DNA of 64,000 bases from CAYZMS01 sp964479625 (GTDB lineage Bacteria; Bacteroidota; Bacteroidia; Chitinophagales; Saprospiraceae). The stretch covers positions 54,665-118,664 of the forward strand of contig CAYZMS010000011.1 in NCBI GenBank assembly GCA_964479625.1. The letters run 5' to 3'. Shown piece by piece: positions 1-9,400 of the stretch. Made by a program: the position numbers and the translations under genes. Position 1 is the first letter of the stretch; each line of letters begins with the position of its first letter. The notes beneath the pieces are model-generated. The model saw only the letters and a list, made by a program, of their open reading frames with translations, was not told the DNA's origin and searched no databases.

Positions 1-82
1 GGTCATATAATTCCCGCTGCGCTGCCTGATCACCTTGCAGACAGCGGTTCACCCACTTTAGTTCCAGAGCCCGTTCTTCCAT
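1..82 (-). CDS. ECF-type RNA polymerase sigma factor, N-terminal fragment (cut by window edge)
   Basis: Reading the minus strand from an ATG at 82 gives 27 codons that run off the window start. The peptide begins MEERALELKWVNRCLQGDQA and continues AQRELYD. This is the usual opening of sigma-70 region 2 in ECF sigma factors of Bacteroidota: a short lead, a W/V-x-x-C-x-x-G-D-x-x-A pattern, then a Q-x-x-L-Y helix. Such sigma factors redirect RNA polymerase to stress or envelope regulons and are often paired with an anti-sigma gene downstream, which would lie outside this window. The gene is divergent from the foldase gene at 456. The call rests on only 27 residues, so the family is likely but the subtype cannot be given. 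Confidence 0.6.
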   Translation of the reverse strand, partial: MEERALELKWVNRCLQGDQAAQRELYD

Positions 83-455
83 TCAGCTTTTGCTTTGTGC
101 GGCGTATAATATCATTGTCGGCAGCCAGGGTTTAAACGTTGCATCACCATCTAAATTTGCTTCCGGGAGAATTATCCGTGCTGGGTTAGGTGTCAAAATA
201 GACCGGAACGCTTACCGTACTTGCTTATTCCCTCTGAAAGAAGGTTAAAAATAGAGCCCCATACAAAATCGGGGCAAACAATCTTTGGATTATACCAACC
301 AAAGAGCTTATTTTTGCGTGAATTTTTGAATGCCTTCCCTTATTGGAGGCAACTAAAAGAGAATAGCGAAGTGCGCGATTGAAAGGGGAATGGCTTCTTC
401 TTTTCCGGTACAACACCCGGCTTGCCTTCCCGAAACAAAACACAACAGTGAAACA
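83..455. other. Divergent intergenic region, sigma factor / ppiD-like gene
   Basis: This 373-bp region separates the minus-strand sigma factor from the plus-strand foldase. It holds one consensus-quality plus-strand promoter (284-316) and a roughly 130-nt untranslated leader for the foldase. I see no further gene. The short reading frames here lack family resemblance. Confidence 0.5.
284..316 (+). promoter_or_regulatory. Bacteroidota-type promoter for the PpiD-like foldase gene
   Basis: TTTG at 284-287, a 21-nt spacer, and TATTTTTG at 309-316 match the Bacteroidota sigma-A consensus (TTTG, N19-21, TAnnTTTG) at every defined position. The transcription start is predicted near 323, leaving a leader of about 130 nt before the ATG at 456. 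Seen in the sequence; promoter activity is inference. Confidence 0.65.
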
Positions 456-2576
456 ATGGCTTTAATTGGACAAATCCGCCAGAAAGGATCGTGGATTTTA
501 GTGGTGATGATTGCCCTCGGCCTTGGAGGCTTCATTTTCATGGATATGAACGCGGGGCCTACCAGCGTGTTCGGGAGCGCTCAGCCTACGGTGGGAAAAG
601 TGAATGGGGAGAAGCTCGATCTCAATGAATTTAACCGGACAGAAAATATTCTGTATCAAAACTCAGCAGCTGACATTTATTCCCGCCGGGAGCAGCTATG
701 GTCTTATTTTGTCAATAAGACCTTGATGCGACAGGAGGCAGAAGCCCTGGGGTTAGCGGTAAGCGATGCGGAGTTGGAGGATCTTCAGTTCGGTTCCAAC
801 CCCAGCCCCATTATCCGTCAGCGGTTCATGAACCCTACTACCGGTCAGATCGACTACAATCAGTTGAACCAGATACGGGATATGCTTACCACCGGGACCA
901 TGGAACCCAATATGATGGATTATTGGCAGGTCCAGGAGGGAGAAATCGTTGCCCAACGGCTTCAGGAGAAGTTGAATGGCATGGTTTCTAAAGGAATGTA
1001 CATTCCTACCTGGATGGCAGAGGACATGTATGAGGAGCAGGCTCAGGTCATTGAATTTGCCTACGTAAAAATTTCGTTTGCAGACCTCGATAACTCAGAA
1101 GTTTCCCTGGGCGATGAAGATTTTAAGACGTACATAAAGGAAAATGAGGAAGCGCTTCGGGTAGATGAAGAACGGCGGGCGTTGAAGTTCGTCACTTTTA
1201 ATGTTATCCCCACTGCTGAGGATTCCGCCTCCATAAGGGAGAAGATCACTGAGATCATTCCCGAATTCGAAAATGCCGAGAACGATACTACTTTCATTCA
1301 GCGCAACCAGGGGATTATGGAGGGTACCTATTTTAAGAAGGATCAACTGAGCGCCATCATTGCAGATACGGTGTGGTCCCTATCAAGTGGTTCGGTATAC
1401 GGACCCTACCTGGAAGGAGCTACCTTTAAGGCGGTAAAAGTGCTGGATAGAATGATGATACCAGATTCAGTGGAGTCCCGTCATATTTTACGGCCGGTAC
1501 AAACGCAGGAAGAATTTCTTGCCGCACAGCAGTTGCTAGACAGTATCAAGACTGAGATAGAAAGCGGAAATGCTACTTTCGCCGATATGGCTGCCCAGTT
1601 TGGAACGGATGCAACCGTAAGCACTGGCGGTGACCTGGGGTATGCTGCCCCTGGCCAGATGGTGGGGCCCTTCAATGATTTGATCTTTTTCCAAGCAGAC
1701 CTGGATTCCCTGTACATCATTGGCACGCAATTTGGTCTGCACCTGGTGGAGGTTACCGATCGTCGGCATATTAATAATGAGGAGGGAATTCGAGTAGCTT
1801 ATCTTTCTGAAGACATCAAACCCAGCGAAAATACCCAGCAGGCGGTTGCAGATCGCGCTTACGATTTTATGCGAAAGCACCAGGAGGATGGTTTGGCCGG
1901 TATGGAAAGTGATGCAGCGGGAATAGTTGATATCAGTATATCCAGTTCTGGCCTCCTCAATGAAAACTCCTACCAGATCTCCGGCCTGGGGACGGGCCAG
2001 GAGCCACGCGAAATGGTGCGTTGGGCATTCGAAGGGAAAACCAAGCCCGGGGATGTAGCCCCCAGGGTCTTTGCATTCCAGGACCCTGTACGGTACTTTA
2101 ACAACAGGTATGTAGTAATTGCACTAGATCGAATCGTAGAGCCCGGTCTGCCTGCCGTTGAGGATATCCGTGCTGATATTGAACCCATCGTAACGAATCA
2201 CAAAAAAGGAGAGGTGATCAAAAGTCGCATCCAAAGCGAGGAGTTGACCGCTATAGCAAGTGCTTTTGATGTGCCTGTGGATACCGTTCCGAATGTAACT
2301 TTTGCAAATGACTTCATCCAGGAGATTGGTGGCGAGCCAAAAGTCCTGGGAACGGTTTTCACAATGGAGGAGGGTGAAACTTCCGAACCCATCATTGGTG
2401 CCAGCGGGGTTTTCGTGCTAAAGATCACTGAGAAGGCTGTACCCTCCGCCCCCCTGGATCTGCCCGCCTTCCGCAGGCAACAAACCAGTAGCCAGCGAGC
2501 CACGGTCGGAAACCGCTTGATGACCGCAATTCGAGAGGAAGCAACCATCAAAGACAATCGAGCCAGGTACTATTAA
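456..2576 (+). CDS. PpiD/SurA-type peptidyl-prolyl cis-trans isomerase, membrane-anchored
   Basis: A 706-residue periplasmic foldase. The N-terminus (MALIGQIRQKGSWILVV) leads into one membrane segment at about residues 11-31, as in PpiD, followed by a SurA_N-like chaperone region. A parvulin rotamase domain lies at about 338-440, with the typical ESRHIL opening, GGDLGY, and a closing GLHLVEV. The rest of the C-terminal half is rotamase-like but weaker. PpiD proteins help newly exported outer-membrane and periplasmic proteins fold. The open frame extends upstream to 390, but the membrane anchor starts cleanly at the ATG at 456, so I chose that start. A strong promoter lies upstream and a 13-bp terminator hairpin follows, so it is probably monocistronic. 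Confidence 0.85.
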   Translation: MALIGQIRQKGSWILVVMIALGLGGFIFMDMNAGPTSVFGSAQPTVGKVNGEKLDLNEFNRTENILYQNSAADIYSRREQLWSYFVNKTLMRQEAEALGLAVSDAELEDLQFGSNPSPIIRQRFMNPTTGQIDYNQLNQIRDMLTTGTMEPNMMDYWQVQEGEIVAQRLQEKLNGMVSKGMYIPTWMAEDMYEEQAQVIEFAYVKISFADLDNSEVSLGDEDFKTYIKENEEALRVDEERRALKFVTFNVIPTAEDSASIREKITEIIPEFENAENDTTFIQRNQGIMEGTYFKKDQLSAIIADTVWSLSSGSVYGPYLEGATFKAVKVLDRMMIPDSVESRHILRPVQTQEEFLAAQQLLDSIKTEIESGNATFADMAAQFGTDATVSTGGDLGYAAPGQMVGPFNDLIFFQADLDSLYIIGTQFGLHLVEVTDRRHINNEEGIRVAYLSEDIKPSENTQQAVADRAYDFMRKHQEDGLAGMESDAAGIVDISISSSGLLNENSYQISGLGTGQEPREMVRWAFEGKTKPGDVAPRVFAFQDPVRYFNNRYVVIALDRIVEPGLPAVEDIRADIEPIVTNHKKGEVIKSRIQSEELTAIASAFDVPVDTVPNVTFANDFIQEIGGEPKVLGTVFTMEEGETSEPIIGASGVFVLKITEKAVPSAPLDLPAFRRQQTSSQRATVGNRLMTAIREEATIKDNRARYY

Positions 2577-2602
2577 TTGGTAAGCTGTTTTCGAAAAACA
2601 TC

Positions 2603-2645
2603 AAGGGGCCTTAATACCATTAGAGCATTAAGGCCCCTTATCGTT
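2603..2645 (+). terminator. Rho-independent terminator after the PpiD-like gene
   Basis: A perfect 13-bp stem (2603-2615 with 2627-2639, arms AAGGGGCCTTAAT / ATTAAGGCCCCTT) and an 11-nt loop, followed by a U-rich stretch, 27 bp after the stop codon. Confidence 0.85.
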
Positions 2646-2673
2646 CATTTTTGTTTTTAAGCAAGCGGGGCCC

Positions 2674-2704
2674 TTTGGCCGTTCTGTTTTTTTTATCATC
2701 TTTG
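2674..2704 (+). promoter_or_regulatory. Promoter upstream of the small membrane ORF and folA
   Basis: TTTG at 2674-2677, a 19-nt spacer and CATCTTTG at 2697-2704 (one mismatch to TAnnTTTG). The start would be near 2711, giving a leader of about 100 nt before the ATG at 2810. The leader contains a small GGGGT/ACCCC hairpin around 2733-2748. Confidence 0.45.
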
Positions 2705-2809
2705 CTTGGGCAAAATGAACACCCCTTCATTTGCCGGTAGGGGTTAAAATACCCCATTCTCAAAAGGGCGCAATTGTTAAGAAAGCACTGATCAATAAAT
2801 AAAGCAAAC

Positions 2810-2932
2810 ATGTCTGATATTCAAAATGCCGGTCAAAAAGGGTACTGCCTGATGTGGGGCATTATCGGGTTTATTCTTTTTCTGATCCTAGTGGTATATG
2901 TTTACAATTACAATTTTCGGTTCATAGGCTAA
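2810..2932 (+). CDS. Candidate 40-residue single-pass membrane protein
   Basis: ATG at 2810 to TAA at 2932. The peptide starts MSDIQNAGQKGYCLMWG, has one strongly hydrophobic segment at about residues 14-33 (WGIIGFILFLILVVYVY), and ends with a short polar tail (NYNFRFIG). A promoter lies about 100 nt upstream and folA begins 109 nt downstream, so both may share a transcript. I do not recognise the family. Small membrane proteins of this size often bind larger membrane complexes, but nothing here shows a partner. The composition favours a real peptide, since hydrophobic residues form one block flanked by polar ends, but chance cannot be excluded. Confidence 0.45.
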   Translation: MSDIQNAGQKGYCLMWGIIGFILFLILVVYVYNYNFRFIG

Positions 2933-3041
2933 TCGCTTTTTTACCCTGTAGCAGAGGAGGTTTTCTTCAATTTCTTGCCTTGTTTTTCGGGCAGATTCGT
3001 CAGACATGGTTTGGCACTTTCTGCTCTTACAGCCTTTTATC

Positions 3042-3539
3042 ATGAAAGTTTCGGCCATAGCAGCAGTAGCCTACAACAGAGCCTTGGGAAAGGATGATGA
3101 TCTTCCCTGGCGTCTTCACGATGACATGAAGTTCTTTAAACGTACGACCCTCCATCATCATGTGATCATGGGGCGAAAAACCTTCGATACCATGGGACGC
3201 CCCCTTCCTAAACGCACCAATATCATCATAACCCGTAACCCTTATTTTCTGGTCCAGGACAGCATAGTGGTTGGTTCAATAGAAGAAGCGCTGGGTTTTG
3301 CAGAAAAAAATGGGGAAAGCGAGGCAATGGTGATCGGTGGGGCCCAAATTTACCAATTGAGCTTACCTTATCTCGATCGCCTGTATTATACCGAAGTGCA
3401 CGCAAACCCAGAAGCAGATACCTTTTTTCCGGAAGTGGACTGGTCAGAATGGGAACTGGTCGAAAGTACTCCATTTAAGGCAGATGATCGAAATGAGTAC
3501 GACTTTACGATAAAAGTGTTCGATAGAGTTCCTTCTTAA
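3042..3539 (+). CDS. folA: Dihydrofolate reductase
   Basis: A 165-residue enzyme that reduces dihydrofolate to tetrahydrofolate with NADPH, supplying one-carbon carriers for thymidylate and purine synthesis in the cytoplasm. The sequence shows the canonical start MKVSAIAAVAYNRALGKD, the LPWRLHDDMKFF loop with the substrate-binding acid at about D28, the MGRKTFDTMG cofactor motif and VIGGAQIY near residue 105. The frame is open 12 codons upstream to 3006, but the homologous core begins at the ATG at 3042. Length is normal for the family. No thyA neighbour is present. It is followed by an unusually long, perfect terminator hairpin. Confidence 0.95.
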   Translation: MKVSAIAAVAYNRALGKDDDLPWRLHDDMKFFKRTTLHHHVIMGRKTFDTMGRPLPKRTNIIITRNPYFLVQDSIVVGSIEEALGFAEKNGESEAMVIGGAQIYQLSLPYLDRLYYTEVHANPEADTFFPEVDWSEWELVESTPFKADDRNEYDFTIKVFDRVPS

Positions 3540-3544
3540 AAATT

Positions 3545-3604
3545 TACCCTAAAAACACAGAGGCCCCGCTCCTACTCGAGCGGGGCCTCTGTGTTTTTAG
3601 GGTA
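3545..3604 (+). terminator. Very long perfect terminator hairpin after folA
   Basis: Positions 3545-3570 are fully complementary to 3579-3604 (26 bp, no mismatch) around an 8-nt loop. The stem runs from A/U-rich at its base to a GGCCCCGC-type core, so it carries both an A-tract and a U-tract and could terminate in both directions. It starts 5 bp after the folA stop. Confidence 0.85.
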
Positions 3605-3671
3605 TTATACTTGCATGTTTGTATTTTAATTGTTATATTGTCTTTTCTTTTTGGCTTAAAATTGCCTCTCT

Positions 3672-5051
3672 ATGAAGGAAGACTTTATACAGTACATCTG
3701 GCGTTTTCAGCAGTTTAACCCACTCGATTTAAAAACGACCAGAGGGGAACCTTTACAAATCATTCGACCAGGGAAGCTCAACCGGGATGGGGGGCCTGAT
3801 TTTCTGGAGGCCCGGATAAAAATCGGGGATACCGAATGGGCAGGCAACGTAGAAATTCACCTTCGCACATCCGATTGGTTAAAACACCATCACCACCATG
3901 ATCCAGCGTACGAAAATGTAATTTTACATGTGGTCCTGGAGGAAGATCTTACCATTGTTTACCAGGAAGGAGCATGCATCCCTTGTCTGGAGTTGCGTCG
4001 CCATATTCGACCAGGGCTAGCAGCTGCATATGAACAACTTCAGGCTGCCAAAGGCTGGGTACCTTGCCATTCCTTTTTGCCCGACTACCTGGATGCCCGC
4101 TTTAACCTATGGTTGGATCGTTTGTTGGTAGAGCGCCTGGAGCGAAAGACTACGGAAATGGAGCAACGATTACTGGAATTAAAAATGGATTGGGAGGCAT
4201 GCTTTTATGAACAGTTGCTTCGGGGCTTTGGGTTGCGGGTAAATGCAGAACCAGCTCATGTCCTGGCAAGAACCTTACCATTGGGAATCCTTCGAAAACA
4301 CAAAAACCGCCTCTTGGAAATTGAAGCCCTGCTGTTTGGGCAAGCGGGCTTCCTGGAAGAAACGTTCGAGGATGATTACCCTCGTATTTTACAGCAAGAA
4401 TATGCTTTTCTTCGTAAAAAATATGACTTGCATCCCCTCCAGAGGAAAAGTTGGAAATTTTTGCGGATGCGACCTGCAAACTTTCCCACCATTCGCCTGG
4501 CCCAATTTGCACAGTTGTTCTATCAATCGGAGCACCTTTGGAGTAAATTGCTGAGCACCAGTGATATCCGGGAAATCGAACAGGCTTTTTCTTTAAAACT
4601 CTCTAATTATTGGCAGGAGCACTTCTTTTTCGATAAAGCATCTATTCGATCGGCAAAGTCTCTGGGGAAGGCCAGGATCCATGGCTTGATCACAAACGTT
4701 TTGGCCCCCATGGTCTTTCTCTACGGTAAGTATCGTTCTGAAGTACGTTTTCAGGATCGTGCACTGGGCTGGCTGGAACAATTGCCGGCCGAGAAAAATA
4801 AAATTTCAAGGGGATGGGAAAAAATCGGTGTAAAGGCAAAATCCGCTTATGAGTCTCAGGCCCTGCTTCAATTGAAAGATCAATATTGCGATCGAAAGCA
4901 ATGCCTTGATTGCGCAGTCGGCAATCAAATGCTTAGGGGTGCGGAAGCTTTTGAATACGATCAAACGACCAGGTCAGCAGTACGACCACCGGAAGTGCAG
5001 GAAGTAAGTTTTCAAGCTGAATATCATCAGCTAGCTGTAGCAAACGAATAG
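3672..5051 (+). CDS. DUF2851 family protein
   Basis: A 459-residue cytoplasmic protein of unknown function. The opening pattern MKEDFIQYIWRFQQFNPL, then GEPLQIIRPGKLNRDGGPDF, the EWAGNVEIHLRTSDW block and an NVILHVVL strand are the signature of DUF2851, which is widespread in Bacteroidota. A histidine run (HHHHH) sits near residue 74. A late CDRKQCLDCAVGN motif near residue 410, with a C-x5-C-x2-C spacing, marks the usual end of the family and may bind metal (inference). About 35 further residues follow and lie antisense to the 3' end of the DUF554 gene, so this tail is probably a lineage-specific extension. No signal peptide. Confidence 0.85.
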   Translation: MKEDFIQYIWRFQQFNPLDLKTTRGEPLQIIRPGKLNRDGGPDFLEARIKIGDTEWAGNVEIHLRTSDWLKHHHHHDPAYENVILHVVLEEDLTIVYQEGACIPCLELRRHIRPGLAAAYEQLQAAKGWVPCHSFLPDYLDARFNLWLDRLLVERLERKTTEMEQRLLELKMDWEACFYEQLLRGFGLRVNAEPAHVLARTLPLGILRKHKNRLLEIEALLFGQAGFLEETFEDDYPRILQQEYAFLRKKYDLHPLQRKSWKFLRMRPANFPTIRLAQFAQLFYQSEHLWSKLLSTSDIREIEQAFSLKLSNYWQEHFFFDKASIRSAKSLGKARIHGLITNVLAPMVFLYGKYRSEVRFQDRALGWLEQLPAEKNKISRGWEKIGVKAKSAYESQALLQLKDQYCDRKQCLDCAVGNQMLRGAEAFEYDQTTRSAVRPPEVQEVSFQAEYHQLAVANE

Positions 5052-5676
5052 CAATCCCGATAATCAAAACGCCGCCCACTGCGCTTAGTTGAGCTAAGAC
5101 ATTCTTGGTGAAGAAAGCCTGTATCCAACCTGCTGTCAAGGTAATACCTCCCTGTAAGATAAGCATGGGAATAATAGAAAAAAGTACACCAATGCCGTAG
5201 GTAGCTGCAAAAGCAATAGAGGAAACGCCATCCAGGGTGGATTTCACCAGTAATAAGTCGCGCTTTTTGGATAGGCCTTCTTCCAGGGCCCCGATCACGG
5301 TCATGGCCCCGACGCAGAATAGCAAAAAGGCGGTAATCAATCCCTGGGTGAATTGGTCATTGGAGCCCAGGGCAAAGGTAGTTTGTAATTGATCCCCCAG
5401 GTTTTGTAATGTTAAGTCTATTCTTAAAAGGACGCCAATGATCCCACCCAGGATCAAACTGAAAATAAAAACGAGTAAATAACCGGAGGGAATTTCCAAA
5501 GCCATTTTTATACCGATAAGCAGGACGCCCAAGCCAATAGCCTGAAAGACTATGGTTTCCATAGCTGGAGGAAGGGCTGACTGCACACCCAAGCCTACCA
5601 GGCTTCCAACGGTTACCGTTAGCATATTTATAAAGGTTCCCCAGGGGATGACCGGTTTTAGGGAGTTCTTTTCCAC
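4933..5676 (-). CDS. DUF554 family membrane protein
   Basis: A 247-residue integral membrane protein with about six to seven hydrophobic segments. The N-terminal WGTFINMLTVTVGSLVGLG and the internal GLITAFLLFCVGAMTVIGALEEG with a following KSTLDGVSSIAFAATYGIGV are hallmark DUF554 blocks (YdfK-like). Function is unknown; transport is only a guess. The start is a GTG at 5676 that directly abuts the TAA of the upstream nucleotidyltransferase gene. The next ATG would cut into the conserved WGTFIN segment, which supports the GTG. It probably shares a transcript with the upstream gene. Its last 119 bp overlap the convergent DUF2851 gene. Confidence 0.8.
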   Translation of the reverse strand: MEKNSLKPVIPWGTFINMLTVTVGSLVGLGVQSALPPAMETIVFQAIGLGVLLIGIKMALEIPSGYLLVFIFSLILGGIIGVLLRIDLTLQNLGDQLQTTFALGSNDQFTQGLITAFLLFCVGAMTVIGALEEGLSKKRDLLLVKSTLDGVSSIAFAATYGIGVLFSIIPMLILQGGITLTAGWIQAFFTKNVLAQLSAVGGVLIIGIAIRLLQLADDIQLENLLPALPVVVLLTWSFDRIQKLPHP

Positions 5677-6411
5677 TTAAAACAATTTTTCAAGTATTTG
5701 CGGGGCCAAGCGCTTAGCCCGCTCTAAATCAGGAACCCGGCCGACATCTAGCCAAAAATCGGCATCATGGCGATAAGCATATACCGGTTGGCTTTTTGCT
5801 GCTTGCAAAAAAAGCTCAATAGTAGAAAAGATCTCCTTATCCGGGAAGAACTCAAATAATTTAGGGTCAATTACCTGAATACCGCTAAAGGCAAGCTGAA
5901 GTGGTGGACTATTAGGCTTTCGACTCCAACGCTCCTCTTTGGTCTTTGAGTTACGCCATCCTACCAATTGCGCGGACTCATCAAACAGCAGGTATCGAGA
6001 GGATTCCCGGTTTCTTACTGCCAGCGTGGCTAAGCTAGGAGACCGAAGGTGGGTCTCATATAGTGCCCCCAGGTCCAGATTGGTCAGTACATCCGCATTA
6101 ATCAGAAAAAAAGGGGAACCTTTAAGCAGGGGGGCTGCTTTTTTTAAGCCGCCACCTGTATCCAGTAATTTTTTTCGTTCATCAGAGATTAGAATGGAGA
6201 GGCCCAGGTCGAGCGTATCCACATATTCCATCACCTGTTCGACCAGATGATGCACATTGATCACTACTTCAGTTACCCCAGCAATTTTCAGCCGCCTTAG
6301 GGCAATTTCGAGCAGAGGGACACCACCTACCTGTACAAGGGCCTTGGGAGTAGATTGAGTGATCGGATGCAGCCGGGTGCCTTTTCCGGCAGCAAATACC
6401 ATAGCTTTCAT
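5677..6411 (-). CDS. MurU-like sugar-1-phosphate nucleotidyltransferase
   Basis: A 244-residue NTP transferase. The signature loop AAGKGTRLHPITQSTPKAL (residues 7-25) binds the nucleotide, and INADVLTN carries the likely metal-binding D107; TGGGLKKA lies between them. The length and the absence of a C-terminal left-handed helix fit the short MurU/mannose-1-phosphate guanylyltransferase-like group, which transfers UMP or GMP onto sugar-1-phosphates for cell-wall recycling or glycan synthesis. MurU works with the kinase AmgK, and no such kinase is visible in this window, so the substrate is not settled. It ends immediately before the DUF554 start and lies 17 bp downstream of the large envelope gene, so the three probably form one minus-strand operon. 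Confidence 0.8.
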   Translation of the reverse strand: MKAMVFAAGKGTRLHPITQSTPKALVQVGGVPLLEIALRRLKIAGVTEVVINVHHLVEQVMEYVDTLDLGLSILISDERKKLLDTGGGLKKAAPLLKGSPFFLINADVLTNLDLGALYETHLRSPSLATLAVRNRESSRYLLFDESAQLVGWRNSKTKEERWSRKPNSPPLQLAFSGIQVIDPKLFEFFPDKEIFSTIELFLQAAKSQPVYAYRHDADFWLDVGRVPDLERAKRLAPQILEKLF

Positions 6412-6428
6412 GCTGCCAAGATAAGCAA

Positions 6429-9400
6429 CTAAAAGTCCAATCCAATACTGAAATAAAGACGGGGATCCAGCACCTCGCGGGTTTCGATCCCCCAGGCATA
6501 ATCCACTCTAACAAAATATCCAAATAACATAGTCCGGGCACCAAAGCCGTAACCGGCTACCAGCGGGTCTCTAAAAGAATCTACAGTGACTTTTACAATC
6601 CCCCCATCCTGTACAACATTGGAATTAAGGGGATTGTCATCGTCATAAGGGGAGCTTCCTTCCCAGGCAGTTCCTACGTCAAAAAAGCCAACGAGTTGAA
6701 AGTTCCGCAGGAAAGGAGAGGAAATACGTTTGCTAATATATCGGAATATAGGCACTCGTAGTTCACTGTTGATCAGAGCATAGGAGTTTCCGTTTCGGAT
6801 ATTAAGTGGAAAACCCCGCATGTGGGCTGCCAGGGTTTGGTAAACATAATTCTGCCCTTCCAATGGGATGGGTTCGCCCGTCTCAGGGAATAACCAGTTA
6901 TCCACGCCTCCCAGATTGTATAAAATTCGGTCTTCTCCAAAGGAAGTGGCCGCTGCAAAACGAGCAGCAAATACGGAATACTTCAACAAGCGCTCATAAC
7001 GTCTGGCATCTACTCCGACATTCCAAAGGAACCCATTAGAAAAGGATAGCCCTTCACCTTGCCCAATATTAAAGCCCTTCATCCCCTCGGCGTATATCTT
7101 TGCCCTGGTACCAATTTTTAAATTGAGGGCCATGTCCAGCGTATTGTCAAAAATGTATTCTGTACGTAAGCCAATTCGAGATTGAAGATCCACCGGCTCG
7201 TTAAAAGAATTAATATCGGTAGCTTGTAATTGTAAGCGATCTCTTCTTAAGGTTAGGCGGGCGGTAAGGGCATTAAAAATGTTGAATGGATAACGTACCC
7301 CAAACTGGCCCAGTAATACATTTGCCTCTCTTCGAAGGGGGGTAAACCCTGGGCCATCTTCGGAAAAACGTTGGTTTCTCAGATAGATGGCGTATTCTTT
7401 ATCGAGCCTTCTTTTTTTGTCGCGGTAGATAAAGAAGTATTCTGTTCCATTAAATGTAGTAGGAATGCGCACCCCTCCTTCAAATTCGTAGTCTTCCAGC
7501 AAATCCTTTACATTGGCTTTTAGTAAAATGCCCGGAGGGGGGAACCCCAGGTTATCGGGCATAGCCGCAAAATTATTTAAACCATCAAAAAGGAGGCTGT
7601 TATCCAATTGAGAGGTTATAACATCAATTCGAAACTGAAGACGGTAAGGAGTCAGCCGCAGAGGATTGTATTTGTAGGCCTCTGCTTCCTCCTCCAGTTC
7701 CGGGCGCAGGCGTAAGGCAGGGCCAGGCGGTAAAATACGAACACTTTCCTCAATAATGGTTTCTTCTTCCTCAGGGGAGGTAGGGGTGGAGGGGCGAATT
7801 CTGGCTGAAGGGTTTCCAAATTCGCTTTGGAAAAACTGGTCCTGCCCTTTCTGTAAGGGGTCTTTTGCTTGTGGTTTGGCCTTACCCGATCCCTCTTCAT
7901 CAGAACTGGTAAACTCGTTAAGGACATCCTGTTTCCCACCAAGTAGTTTTCCGCTAGATTTATTGAATCCGGTTTGTACCGGTCGGATTATGCTATCTGT
8001 TGTTAGTGGACGCCGATAAATATCGTAGGTCTCCTTTCGGAAAACGGCTGAAAATGTTTCCCGAAGTACCGGGGAGTAATCCTGGGATAAGAGGTTTCGA
8101 TCCACATTGGAAATCCTCTTGTTTACAGATCGTTCTTTTATTACCGGCCTGGTATACATAGTATCTACATCCAGGCTATCAAGGGATTCGAGTACAGAGT
8201 CGGCGTGCATAACGATTTCTGTACCGTTCTCCAGGATGGTTACCACTTCGTAGAAAGCAACGTATTCTTCCAGGCGACCGATCTGTTGATTATAGATACC
8301 TGATTGGTCGGTTAACCAGCCCATCCAGGTAGTATCAATGGCAATTGGCCCCCTTTCATTGGCTAAAGGAGTGTTGGTAACCCGTACCAATTCCGGATCC
8401 TCTTCTTCTAAATTGTAGTAGAATATATCGAAGGTATTGATAGGCAGAATGGTATCCATCCGCATAGGGCGGATTAGCGAATCTTGCCGGTTAGAACTGA
8501 ATAAAATACCCTTTCGATTACGTACATTTACTGGTACGGCATCCAGGTCATCGTAAAAGTCATTGGTTACCTGGCGTGATTGCCGGGTTTTGGGGTAGAA
8601 GAGGTAAACATCTGAAAAGCCACTAACTGCGCCGGTCAGGACCATGGTAAAAGGATCTAAGAATTCCAGGCTGTATATACGTTGGTATTGATCGGGCATG
8701 GGGATCTCCTCCTCTTTTTTCCCTTTGAGGACATCGATCAGGAGAAGGTTGATGTTATCATTCGTTTCATATAGAATAGCAAGACTTTGCCCATCAGGTC
8801 TCCAACTGATCAATGGATAGTTATAATCGGTGGCCTGAAAAGAATTTCGAAATCCTTTTTTGAAAATAACGGATGTCTTGTCTTTTGTGAAGTCATGCAA
8901 ATAGACCTTGTAGCGTCCAATTTCATTGAGGACATAAACCATTCGGGTCCCATCGGGACTGATCTTCAGTTGAGTTATGGGAAGAGCCCTTTTATTTTTT
9001 ATTTCAAGGGCCTGGCCAGGTGGTTCTGTAGCGGCTTGTTCCGCCTGGTATCGCAAGCGGAAGTAGGCTTCCATTTCGGCAATAACGGTAGGGTAGGAGT
9101 TGCCCAGTACATACAAAAAGCCGCTTTCAATACTGCGGTTGATCCGGGTAAGGTAGAGCAGATTGGAAACAGTTGAACGGCCGTAGTGCTCTGCAATATA
9201 GTACCAGAAGGCATGACCACTTATCCGGGGCTGGTCTTCGGCCAGTCTTTCGAAACCTCTGAAATCTTCACTTAAAAAGGCGTCCCGAAGTTCGTTATCC
9301 AGCTCTGAACTCCAGGGGGTACCCACGTATTCTGCCAGCCCGATCTGGAACCAGGCGGGAAGGTTTAGCAAAACGGCATTCTGTACGATTTCCTGTATAT

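Noticed and set aside
2854..3045. 63-codon frame overlapping the small membrane ORF
   Set aside because: It lacks a coherent hydrophobic or charged pattern and overlaps the better candidate at 2810-2932 as well as the folA start.
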